Source: Pseudomonadota bacterium (GTDB taxonomy: Bacteria; Pseudomonadota; Alphaproteobacteria; Acetobacterales; Acetobacteraceae). Taken from it: DNA of 15,204 bases. Location of the stretch: assembly GCA_021808985.1 (NCBI GenBank), contig JAKBAQ010000041.1, positions 1 to 15,204 of the forward strand. Direction: 5' to 3'. Positions 6,832 to 13,251 of the stretch are shown here, in pieces; position 1 is the first letter of the stretch; each line of letters starts with the position of its first letter. The translations under genes were made by a program, and so were the position numbers. The notes under the pieces are model-generated. The model was not told the DNA's origin. It worked only from the letters and a program-made list of their open reading frames with translations, and did no database searches.

Positions 6832-7488
6832 ATGACCGAGGCGACCCTGCTGATCAGTAGCAAGAATTACTCCTCCTGGTCGCTGCGGGGATATCTCCTC
6901 GCCAAGCTTTCCGGAATTGACTTCGCGGAGGAACGCGTCTCCCCAGACGACCCGCGCGCCAAGGAGGAATTGCTGATGCGCACCTCCTCGATTCTGGTTC
7001 CCTGCCTGATCCATGGCGATGTGACCGTGTGGGACACGCTGGCGATTGCCGAATATCTGAACGAATTGTTCCCCGAGGCGCTGATGCTGCCGACGGAAAA
7101 AATCGCGCGGGCGCGCTGCCGCTCCATCGCGGGTGAAATGCATTCCGGATTCGCCGCGCTGCGCTCCTCGCTGCCGATGAACCTGCGCTTCCGCAAACCC
7201 GGCTTCACCGTCTGGTCCTCCGCGCAGGCTGATATCGACCGCATCACGACGATCTGGACCGACTGTCTGACGACATGGAAAGGCCCCTTCCTGTTCGGCC
7301 GGCGGCCCACCATCGCCGATGCGATGTATGCGCCGGTGGTGGCGCGGTTTTTGAGCTATGACGTAGCCGTCGGCCCGCTCTGCCAGGATTATTGCGACAC
7401 GATCCTGAAATGGGGGCCAATGAAGGATTGGATGGCGGATTCGCGCGAGGAACCGCAGGAAATCATCGAGCTTGATCTGGATTTTTAA
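6832..7488 (+). CDS. Glutathione S-transferase family protein
   Basis: This 218-residue cytosolic GST-fold protein has an N-terminal thioredoxin-like domain: LLISSKNYSSWSLRGYLLAK, then the cis-Pro region SSILVPCLIHGD. The glutathione-binding and helix-3 region is VWDTLAIAEYLNELFPEALMLP. The alpha-helical C-terminal domain contains GPFLFGRRPTIADAMYAPVV, where the (T/S)-x-A-D-A N-capping box is a hallmark of GSTs. The candidate catalytic residue is in the S-x-x-N-Y-S-S-W-S loop. Substrate is unknown; detoxification or dehalogenation-type conjugation is typical of the family. The frame extends to an ATG at 6811, but the ATG at 6832 is preferred because AAGGAAAGG (6817-6825) sits 6 nt upstream. 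Monocistronic, with a hairpin after the stop. Confidence 0.92.
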   Translation: MTEATLLISSKNYSSWSLRGYLLAKLSGIDFAEERVSPDDPRAKEELLMRTSSILVPCLIHGDVTVWDTLAIAEYLNELFPEALMLPTEKIARARCRSIAGEMHSGFAALRSSLPMNLRFRKPGFTVWSSAQADIDRITTIWTDCLTTWKGPFLFGRRPTIADAMYAPVVARFLSYDVAVGPLCQDYCDTILKWGPMKDWMADSREEPQEIIELDLDF

Positions 7489-7511
7489 GGGAATCATAAG
7501 AGTTTTTCGCA

Positions 7512-7534
7512 AAGGGCCGGTTGAGCCGGCCCTT
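7512..7534. terminator. Terminator-like hairpin between convergent GST and cupin genes
   Basis: Perfect 9-bp arms AAGGGCCGG (7512-7520) and CCGGCCCTT (7526-7534) flank a 5-nt loop. It is 23 nt after the GST stop and ends one base before the cupin stop, so it can serve both directions. There is no long U-run on the plus side (ATTACT), so intrinsic termination may be weak. Confidence 0.6.
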
Positions 7535-7535
7535 A

Positions 7536-7979
7536 TTACTGGCTGCCGCCGGCCCATGGCGTGGGCGGCGGAACCGGGCACGGGCCTTCCACCTCAACCG
7601 TGCCAAAATCCGCCGGCGAGGTGATTTCGAGGTATTCCATGTCCGGTGAGTAATCGAATAAATAATGTGTGATGCCAGGCTGCTGGTGCACGCAGTCCCC
7701 GGCTTCAACCAGATGCTCCTCCTCGCCATACATGAAGCGCGCCCAGCCCTTGGTCATCAGCACGATATGAAAATCCGCGATATGCCTGTGCCACCCGGTG
7801 CCATGCGCGGGCGGGCAGGCCGGATTCGCCTTGACCAGCTGAGCAATGACCCGGCCGCCCGTTGAAGCCGCAATGCCCAGGTCGCGGTAGAGGAAGAAAT
7901 CGCGCAGGCCATCGCTGCGCCAGGGGGTGTCGCCGGGTTTATTGTGCGAAAACAGGTTGACGGGCGGCTGATCGAACAT
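7536..7979 (-). CDS. Small cupin-domain protein
   Basis: This 147-residue single-domain beta-barrel protein has cupin motif 1 in GTGWHRHIADFHIVLMTKG, with metal-ligand candidates His64, His66 and the downstream acidic/His positions. Motif 2 is AGDCVHQQPGITHYLF, with His105. Such small cupins bind a divalent metal and act as dioxygenases, isomerases or ligand sensors; the sequence does not tell which. The C-terminus is Pro-rich. The frame runs to an ATG at 8015, but the ATG at 7979 is clearly the start because AGGAGG (7985-7990) lies 5 nt upstream. The Crp/Fnr-type regulator gene ends 122 nt upstream on the same strand, so the two may be co-transcribed or the regulator may control it; no dyad site was found in that gap. 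Confidence 0.88.
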   Translation of the reverse strand: MFDQPPVNLFSHNKPGDTPWRSDGLRDFFLYRDLGIAASTGGRVIAQLVKANPACPPAHGTGWHRHIADFHIVLMTKGWARFMYGEEEHLVEAGDCVHQQPGITHYLFDYSPDMEYLEITSPADFGTVEVEGPCPVPPPTPWAGGSQ

Positions 7980-8101
7980 CGGCACCTCCTGCACAAGGGG
8001 ACAGGGGGCCATCATGGCACAAAATCAGGCACATCGCGAGAAAATTTTTGCAGCGCAACATTTTTGCCTGCCCCCGCCGCCCCCGCGCAGCACCGTGCCG
8101 T

Positions 8102-8803
8102 CTAGCCCTCCGAGACCAGCGCCGCCGTGAAAATCGCCTGGTCCATGATCTCAATGCATTGCGGGTTTATCAGCCGGATAACCCCCTCCCGCTGCAGCTG
8201 ATGCAGCGCCCGGCTCACGGTCTCAACCGCCAATCCCGTATAGTCGGCGATATCCGCGCGGCTCATCGGCAAATGAATCTGGCTCGCCTCCGCGCCCAGC
8301 GGCTCATTATGCAGCCGCAGCAGGTTCAGCAGCATGAGCAAACGCTGCTTGGCGCTGTTCTGCGACAAGGCGATGGCGTGCTGCTGCGCCAGACGCAACT
8401 CGTGGCATGCCTTGGTCAAGAACTGCCATTGCAGGTTGGGGTCTGACTGCAGCAATTGCAGCAGCGCGGCCAGCGGCAGGCTGTAGGCCACGAGCGGGGT
8501 GATCGCCTTGACCGTGCTGATGAAATAATCACCATCCAGGGGGCCGATCAGGTCATTTGGGAACAAAAAAGCCTGGATGACCTCCCGGCCGTCAGGCAAA
8601 AAACTGTAGGATTTTCCAACACCGGAGACGATATTGAGGATGCAGGTGGCGCGGTCGCCCTCATGGAAGAGAACCTCTCCCGCGTCATAACGGCTGAGCG
8701 AGGCGATCAGCGCCAGTTTTTGCCGCCCCTCTAGGCTGAGAAACGGCCTGGCATTGCCGATCTTGTCAGCACGCAGCGGGACAGCGGCGACCGGGAGTGC
8801 CAT
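8102..8803 (-). CDS. Crp/Fnr-family transcriptional regulator
   Basis: This 233-residue protein has an N-terminal cyclic-nucleotide-binding-like beta barrel (about 20-115: DAGEVLFHEGDRATCILNIV, PDGREVIQAFLFPNDLIG). A long dimerisation helix follows (about 118-145), then a C-terminal winged helix (about 150-225). The recognition helix AVETVSRALHQLQ contains E194-x-x-S197-R198, the Fnr-type contact set, which predicts a TTGA-type half site. The only cysteines are C54, C133 and C216, so the N-terminal Fe-S cluster cysteines of Fnr are missing; the cAMP-pocket residues of Crp are not evident either. It therefore looks FixK-like or senses something else. ATG 8803 (with GGAG 12 nt upstream) is chosen over the TTG at 8821. 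A near-Fnr dyad lies 45 nt upstream of the start. Confidence 0.93.
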   Translation of the reverse strand: MALPVAAVPLRADKIGNARPFLSLEGRQKLALIASLSRYDAGEVLFHEGDRATCILNIVSGVGKSYSFLPDGREVIQAFLFPNDLIGPLDGDYFISTVKAITPLVAYSLPLAALLQLLQSDPNLQWQFLTKACHELRLAQQHAIALSQNSAKQRLLMLLNLLRLHNEPLGAEASQIHLPMSRADIADYTGLAVETVSRALHQLQREGVIRLINPQCIEIMDQAIFTAALVSEG

Positions 8804-8847
8804 ATTTGCAGACTTCTCCAATATATTTCATCCCAAATGGAATTTTA

Positions 8848-8860
8848 TTGATATCTTCAA
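8848..8860. promoter_or_regulatory. Imperfect Fnr-type dyad upstream of the Crp/Fnr gene
   Basis: TTGATATCTTCAA has TTGA and TCAA half sites as in the Fnr/FixK consensus (TTGAT-N4-ATCAA), but the spacing is one base short (TTGA-N5-TCAA rather than N6). It sits in the 72-bp gap between ftsK and the regulator, 45 nt before the regulator ATG, where an autoregulatory operator would be expected. The short spacing makes it a weak call. Confidence 0.35.
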
Positions 8861-8875
8861 GGCTGGCAAGCTTGC

Positions 8876-11272
8876 TTAATCGTCCTTTTCGCGGCGGACC
8901 AGAACCTCCCGCTTGCCGACATGGTTGGCCGGGCTCACAACGCCGTCCTTTTCCATCTGCTCAATCAGCTTGGCCGCGCGGTTATAGCCGATTTGCAGGT
9001 GGCGCTGGATGAAGGAGGTGCTGGCCTTGCCCTCGCGCGCCACCAGGGAGACCGCCTGATCATACAGCGCGTTCTCGCCCGTGGTGTTGCCGCCAATGGC
9101 ACCGCCCGAGGCACTGGCGGCCTCATCATCCGCCGGCTCGGTCACCTCGTCGAGATAAGCCGGCTCGCCCTGCTCGCGCAGATAAGCCACGACGGCCTCC
9201 ACCTCCTGGTCGGAGACAAAGGGGCCATGCACGCGGGTGATGCGCCCGCCGCCCTGCATGTAGAGCAGATCGCCCTGGCCAAGGAGCTGTTCAGCCCCCT
9301 GCTCGCCCAAAATGGTCCGGCTGTCGAACTTCGAGATGACCTGGAAGCTGATGCGGGTGGGGAAATTGGCCTTGATGGTGCCGGTGATGACATCCACCGA
9401 GGGCCGCTGGGTTGCCATGATGACGTGAATGCCAGCGGCGCGCGCCATCTGCGCCAGGCGCTGCACGGCAATCTCAATCTCCTTGCCCGCGACCATCATG
9501 AGGTCGGCCATTTCGTCGATGAAGACGACGATGAAGGGAAGCGGCTCCAGGGCGAGCGGCTGATCCTCGAACACCGGCTTGCCGGTCTCGGAATCGAACC
9601 CGGTCTGCACGCGCCGGGTCACCACCTCGCCGCGCGAGCGGGCTTCCTCCACCCGCTCATTGTAGCCGGCTATATTGCGCACCGCGAGCTGGCTCATCGA
9701 GCGGTAGCGGCGCTCCATTTCCCGCACCACCCATTTGAGCGCGGCGACCGCCTTGACCGGCTCGGTCACAACCGGGGAGAGCAGATGCGGAATACCGTCA
9801 TAGACGGAGAGTTCCAGCATTTTCGGGTCGATGAGGATGAGCCGGCACTGCTCGGGCGAGAGGCGGAAGAGCAGGCTCATGATCATGGCGTTCACGCCGA
9901 CTGATTTGCCCGATCCGGTGGTGCCCGCGATGAGCAGATGCGGCATGCGCGCGAGGTCCGCCACGATGGGCGCGCCCGAGATGTCCTTGCCCAGCGCGAT
10001 GGAGAGCTTGCCGGACTGGCTGTCCCACAGCTCGGAGCCCAAAAGCTCGGAGAGATACACCGTCTCCCGCTTGGCGTTGGGCACTTCGATGCCGATGACA
10101 TTGCGCCCCGACACCGTGGCGATGCGCACGGCGACGACCGAAAGCGAGCGCGCGATATCGTCCGCCAGGCCGATGACGCGCGAGGAGCGGATGCCCGGCG
10201 CCGGCTCCAGCTCATAGAGCGTGACCACCGGGCCAGGGCGGATTTCCACGATCTTCCCCTGCACACCGTAATCCTGCAGCACCGTCTCCAGCAGGCGGGC
10301 GTTGGATTCCAGGGATTCGGTGCTGGGCCCGGTGCTGGCGCGCGCGGGGGCGGTGCGCAGCAGCTCAAGCGGCGGGCAGTTCCAGCCCACCTCCAGCAAT
10401 GGCAGGCGCTCCTGCTTGGCCGGGGCTTTTTTCGCCGGCGCCGTGGGCTTGATCACAGGTTTGACCCGCAGCGGCAGGAAGGGAATGGCCGTGCCGCCCT
10501 CCGGCTCTCCCGCCGGCGCCGCCGCTTGCGGCCGTGGCGCCATAACGGCGCCGCTCCAGGCGCGGGCCGGAACGGCGGACGGGCTCGCGAACAATGGCGT
10601 GATCCAGGACGAGGCCGCCTCGGCGCCGCGGCGGCTCTGCGCGACCGAGGCGGCCGCCACGCGCGCGGCCTTGGCGCCGCCTGAGCGCCATTCACCAGGG
10701 GTGAAGCCCAGCGCATAGCCAAATGCCGACATTGCGAGGGTGAGAATAACCAGCAGCATCACGCCGCTGCCCACCCGGCCGAGCAGGGAAGCGCCGGCGG
10801 AGGCGAAGCCACCGGCGAGAACCGCGCCCGCGCTGCCGCCGATCCCCGAGGAAACCGGCCAGCCAACCGGCGGGCCGGGAATGATGGCAAGCCCCAGGGC
10901 CAGCGCCGCCGCCACCAGCGGCATGGAGAGGCCGCCAAGCACGATCCGCAATCTGATATGGTCAATACCGCCGCGCGTGCCCAGCTTGTAGCCCCAGGCC
11001 AGCAGAATCAGCGGCGGGATGAACCCGGCGATGCCGAACCCCTGCAAGGCGAGGTCGGCGAAGCTCGCGCCAAAAATCCCGGCGAGGTTGCCCGCCTGGG
11101 CGGCGGTGGCGGTGTCGAACGAGGGGTCAGCCGGATTGTAGGAGAGCAGCGCCAGCAGCAGGGTCAGGCCGGTCAGGGCGCAGATGATGGCGCCGAACTC
11201 CGCCATGCGGCGGCGCAGCTGCGCCCGCAGTGCCGGGGATAACAACCGCCGCGCCTCAAAATTCATCGCCAT
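8876..11272 (-). CDS. ftsK: DNA translocase FtsK
   Basis: This septum-localised DNA pump coordinates chromosome-dimer resolution and terminus segregation with division. The 798-residue protein has four predicted N-terminal membrane segments (about 25-190) and a Pro/Ala-rich linker (about 205-320). The RecA-like motor has Walker A GTTGSGKS (450-457, with K456) and Walker B FIVVFIDEMADL (D586-E587). Conserved IDPKMLELSVYDGIPHL and MATQRPSVDVITG segments are present. The C-terminal gamma winged helix (about 730-795, SFIQRHLQIGYNRAAKLIEQ) normally reads KOPS sequences and contacts XerD. All domains are complete; the linker is short compared with E. coli FtsK, as in most alphaproteobacteria. ATG 11272 is used; ATG 11266 is an alternative and neither has a clear Shine-Dalgarno. 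It lies downstream of amt on the same strand with hairpins between. Confidence 0.97.
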   Translation of the reverse strand: MAMNFEARRLLSPALRAQLRRRMAEFGAIICALTGLTLLLALLSYNPADPSFDTATAAQAGNLAGIFGASFADLALQGFGIAGFIPPLILLAWGYKLGTRGGIDHIRLRIVLGGLSMPLVAAALALGLAIIPGPPVGWPVSSGIGGSAGAVLAGGFASAGASLLGRVGSGVMLLVILTLAMSAFGYALGFTPGEWRSGGAKAARVAAASVAQSRRGAEAASSWITPLFASPSAVPARAWSGAVMAPRPQAAAPAGEPEGGTAIPFLPLRVKPVIKPTAPAKKAPAKQERLPLLEVGWNCPPLELLRTAPARASTGPSTESLESNARLLETVLQDYGVQGKIVEIRPGPVVTLYELEPAPGIRSSRVIGLADDIARSLSVVAVRIATVSGRNVIGIEVPNAKRETVYLSELLGSELWDSQSGKLSIALGKDISGAPIVADLARMPHLLIAGTTGSGKSVGVNAMIMSLLFRLSPEQCRLILIDPKMLELSVYDGIPHLLSPVVTEPVKAVAALKWVVREMERRYRSMSQLAVRNIAGYNERVEEARSRGEVVTRRVQTGFDSETGKPVFEDQPLALEPLPFIVVFIDEMADLMMVAGKEIEIAVQRLAQMARAAGIHVIMATQRPSVDVITGTIKANFPTRISFQVISKFDSRTILGEQGAEQLLGQGDLLYMQGGGRITRVHGPFVSDQEVEAVVAYLREQGEPAYLDEVTEPADDEAASASGGAIGGNTTGENALYDQAVSLVAREGKASTSFIQRHLQIGYNRAAKLIEQMEKDGVVSPANHVGKREVLVRREKDD

Positions 11273-11316
11273 GATGTGAGTATATGGGGGAGACGGCTGA
11301 TTCTCAAAGTCATTTT

Positions 11317-11337
11317 GCGCGGCAAAACAGGCCGCGC
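11317..11337 (-). terminator. Second GC-rich hairpin in the amt-ftsK gap
   Basis: Arms GCGCGGC (11317-11323) and GCCGCGC (11331-11337) flank a 7-nt loop. It lies just beyond the larger hairpin at 11343-11374. On the minus strand it is followed by AAAATG rather than a U-run, so on its own it is a poor intrinsic terminator. Confidence 0.4.
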
Positions 11338-11342
11338 AGGCT

Positions 11343-11374
11343 CGGGGCCAGCGCCTTGTCAGACACTGGCCCCG
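11343..11374 (-). terminator. Terminator-like hairpin after the downstream amt gene
   Basis: Perfect 9-bp arms CGGGGCCAG (11343-11351) and CTGGCCCCG (11366-11374) enclose a 14-nt loop, 25 nt after the amt stop. Together with the adjacent smaller hairpin this probably limits readthrough into ftsK. No U-run follows, so termination may be partial. Confidence 0.5.
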
Positions 11375-11399
11375 CTTTCAGGCTGCCATGCGCCGCCGC

Positions 11400-12764
11400 T
11401 CAGTCGCCCATGACCGGGATCTTCTGGCCGTCCGCATAGATCGCATAGGCTTCCTCGCCATGGATCGCGTCATCGCCGATCAGCAGGGTTTCGTCATCGA
11501 AGCGCAGCGAGACGAAGAGGCCGATGAGCTTGAGCAGGATGAAGGTGCCGACCACGTTGAGCACGATGATGAACGCCGCGCCGTAGAGCTGCAGGATCAC
11601 CTGGTGGAAGTTGCCGTACCACCAGCCGGTGACGCTGACGGCGTCGTTCTTGGTGCCGTACCACTCGATCATCTTGGGGTCCGCCAGAATGCCGGTGCCA
11701 ATGCCGCCGACCAGGGCCGCAACGCCGTGCGTGTGGATGACGCCGAGCACGTCGTCGACCTTGCGCATCAGCCGGGTCTTGCCGAGCCAGTTCCAGGTCA
11801 TCCACGGCAGGGCCGCGGCGACCACGCCCAGGATGATGGCGCCAATGCCGTTGACATAACCAGCAGCCGGGGTGATGGCGACGAGACCGGTGATCATGCC
11901 GTTGACCGCGCCCAGGATGGAGGGCTTGCCGTAGGCCAGCACGTCCAGCGCAACCCAGGTGAGCAGTGCTGCGGCTGTGGCGGTATGGGTGTTGAGCACG
12001 CCAACCCCCGCATCGGCATTGGCGGTGAACGGATCGCCGCCATTGAAGCCGGACCAGCCGAGCCAGAGCAGCCCCGCGCCCGCCATGGTGATCAGCAGGT
12101 TGTTCGGCTGGAAGTTCTCGCGGTCACGCGGCGTGCGCGGCCCGATGATCGCGGCGGCCGTGAAGCCCGAGAAAGCCGAGGCAAGGTGGATGACGTAGCC
12201 GCCCGAATAGTCCACCACGCCCATGGAGCCAAGCCAGCCGCCGCCCCACAGGGAGTAGGCGCCGATGGAGTAGATGAAGGTCGTCCACAGCGGCACGAAG
12301 ATCATCCATGCCTTGAAGGACACGCGCCCGAGAATCGAGCCCAGCAGGATGATGGGCGTGATCGCGGCGAACACGAACTGGAAATACACCATCGTGGCCT
12401 GGCCGTAGCCAAGTGCCGGCATTGCCCCCGCGGCGGATGGAATAATGGCCTCCTTCTCCATGTTGTAGGCCGACGTGGTGGGGCACGGATGGCCGATCCA
12501 CGCGCCAAGGCCGCCCGGCACCTGGAACCATGGCTTGCCGAAGGACATGTTATAAGCCCACAGCACCCAGACCATGAGCACGGCCGAGAAGGCATAGAAG
12601 ACCATGAACGCGGAGTTCACCGCCCATTTCTTCTTCACCGCACCGCCATAAAGCAAAGCCAGGCCCGGAATGCTCATAATTCCAACAAAGGTCGCAGCGG
12701 TCAGCTGCCAGGCGTTATCGCCTGTATCAAGCCAGTTTCCTGGCAGTGCTTGCACGATTGTCAT
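11400..12764 (-). CDS. Ammonium transporter, Amt family (paralogue without leader peptide)
   Basis: This inner-membrane trimeric channel takes up ammonium. The 454-residue protein starts directly before the first membrane helix (NAWQLTAATFVGIMSIPGLA) and has about 11 membrane segments. Conserved features are VDYSGGYVIHLASAFSG, with Asp185 and His193 of the pore twin-His pair, and VIHTHGVAALVGG with the second His at 346. A C-terminal IGDDAIHGEEAY resembles the regulatory tail that contacts PII. It differs from the neighbouring paralogue by a longer periplasmic loop (WFQVPGGLGAWIGHPCPTTS, about 79-98), by WSGFNGGDPFTANADAG in place of WFGFNAGSALTSGG, and by a longer tail. The open frame extends to 12830, but ATG 12764 is supported by GAGGGAG about 8 nt upstream. 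A sigma-54 promoter match lies 86 nt upstream. No glnK is adjacent. Confidence 0.94.
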   Translation of the reverse strand: MTIVQALPGNWLDTGDNAWQLTAATFVGIMSIPGLALLYGGAVKKKWAVNSAFMVFYAFSAVLMVWVLWAYNMSFGKPWFQVPGGLGAWIGHPCPTTSAYNMEKEAIIPSAAGAMPALGYGQATMVYFQFVFAAITPIILLGSILGRVSFKAWMIFVPLWTTFIYSIGAYSLWGGGWLGSMGVVDYSGGYVIHLASAFSGFTAAAIIGPRTPRDRENFQPNNLLITMAGAGLLWLGWSGFNGGDPFTANADAGVGVLNTHTATAAALLTWVALDVLAYGKPSILGAVNGMITGLVAITPAAGYVNGIGAIILGVVAAALPWMTWNWLGKTRLMRKVDDVLGVIHTHGVAALVGGIGTGILADPKMIEWYGTKNDAVSVTGWWYGNFHQVILQLYGAAFIIVLNVVGTFILLKLIGLFVSLRFDDETLLIGDDAIHGEEAYAIYADGQKIPVMGD

Positions 12765-12849
12765 TCTGTCGACTCCCTCGCATCCCAGCCGTATGTGTTG
12801 CACCAATATGCCTTGCGGCTTCACGGCCACATCGCATCACGGAATGATA

Positions 12850-12865
12850 AGCAGCTTCCATGCCA
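12850..12865 (-). promoter_or_regulatory. Sigma-54 (RpoN) -24/-12 promoter for the downstream amt gene
   Basis: On the minus strand TGGCATGGAAGCTGCT matches the consensus TGGCACG-N4-TTGCT at 10 of 12 fixed positions, with the invariant GG and GC at the required 10-nt separation. The predicted start of transcription is near 12839, giving a leader of about 75 nt before the ATG at 12764. Nitrogen-limitation control through NtrC would be expected from known biology. No clear NtrC palindrome was found upstream; a lone half-like TGCACCA lies at 12799-12805 in the leader. Confidence 0.68.
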
Positions 12866-13010
12866 AACCCCCGCACAGCCGCCGCCGCGTTCAGGCGCCC
12901 GTCTCCGGCGGCTGAGAAATCCGCCGCAAACACCGCTCAGGGAAAGCCCAGGCCGGGCGCCGCCCGCGTCTCCAGCCAGGCGATTATGCGCAATACCACC
13001 CCGCCCGCCG

Positions 13011-13028
13011 CCGCCCCGCGCGGGGCGG
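13011..13028. repeat. 18-bp perfect GC palindrome in the inter-amt spacer
   Basis: CCGCCCCGCGCGGGGCGG reads identically on both strands. It lies about 150 nt upstream of the sigma-54 promoter of the downstream amt, where enhancer sites can occur, but it does not resemble the NtrC consensus (TGCAC...GTGCA). In a GC-rich spacer its significance is uncertain. Confidence 0.5.
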
Positions 13029-13156
13029 AGAGAAGGCACCGCAGGTCAAAAAAGCGCCATTGCCCAAGCGATAGCCAAAAAAGCGCCGCTTTCTGCACAA
13101 AACCCGCCAGCCCCGCGCCAGCGGCCAGAGCCCGCCGCAATGCCCCAGAATCAGAT

Positions 13157-13186
13157 CTGGGCTGAAGCCAACCGGCTCCAGCCCAG
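13157..13186 (-). terminator. Hairpin downstream of the leader-bearing amt gene (distal)
   Basis: Arms CTGGGCTG (13157-13164) and CAGCCCAG (13179-13186) continue, past one mismatch, into AGCC/GGCT around a 4-nt loop, giving about 12 bp. It lies 65 nt beyond the amt stop. No U-run follows on the minus strand. Confidence 0.45.
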
Positions 13187-13212
13187 CGAAATACTCTCTA
13201 ACCAGCGGAAAC

Positions 13213-13243
13213 CCCCACCCGGCGCGCAAGCCGCCGGCTGGGG
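13213..13243 (-). terminator. Terminator-like hairpin 8 nt after the leader-bearing amt stop
   Basis: Arms CCCCA + CCGGCG (13213-13224, one base between) pair with CGCCGG + TGGGG (13232-13243) around a 7-nt loop: 11 bp with one internal mismatch. On the minus strand it is followed by G then TTT. This is the best candidate for ending the upstream amt transcript, which fits a separate promoter for the second amt. Confidence 0.55.
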
Positions 13244-13251
13244 CCTACCCC

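Larger units (their letters stand above)
12765..13251. other. 487-bp spacer between the two amt genes
   Basis: No gene is supported here: short frames on both strands are low-complexity Ala/Arg/Pro sequence, and none resembles PII (glnK/glnB). The spacer holds the sigma-54 promoter at 12850-12865, an 18-bp perfect palindrome at 13011-13028, two copies of CAAAAAAGCGCC (13047-13058 and 13076-13087), and two hairpins (13157-13186 and 13213-13243) after the upstream amt stop. Confidence 0.7.

Noticed and set aside
12797..12811. Sigma-54-like GG...GC pair close to the downstream amt start
   Set aside because: The separation is 9 nt instead of 10 and the flanks do not match.
13094..13109. Alternative sigma-54-like box TGGCGGGTTTTGTGCA (minus)
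   Set aside because: Spacing is right but only 9 of 12 fixed positions match and it would imply a leader over 300 nt; the box at 12850-12865 is better placed and better matched.
12860..13165. 101-codon plus-strand and 67-81-codon minus-strand frames in the inter-amt spacer
   Set aside because: Low-complexity Ala/Arg/Pro sequence, no Shine-Dalgarno, overlapping hairpins, and no similarity to PII or other small proteins.
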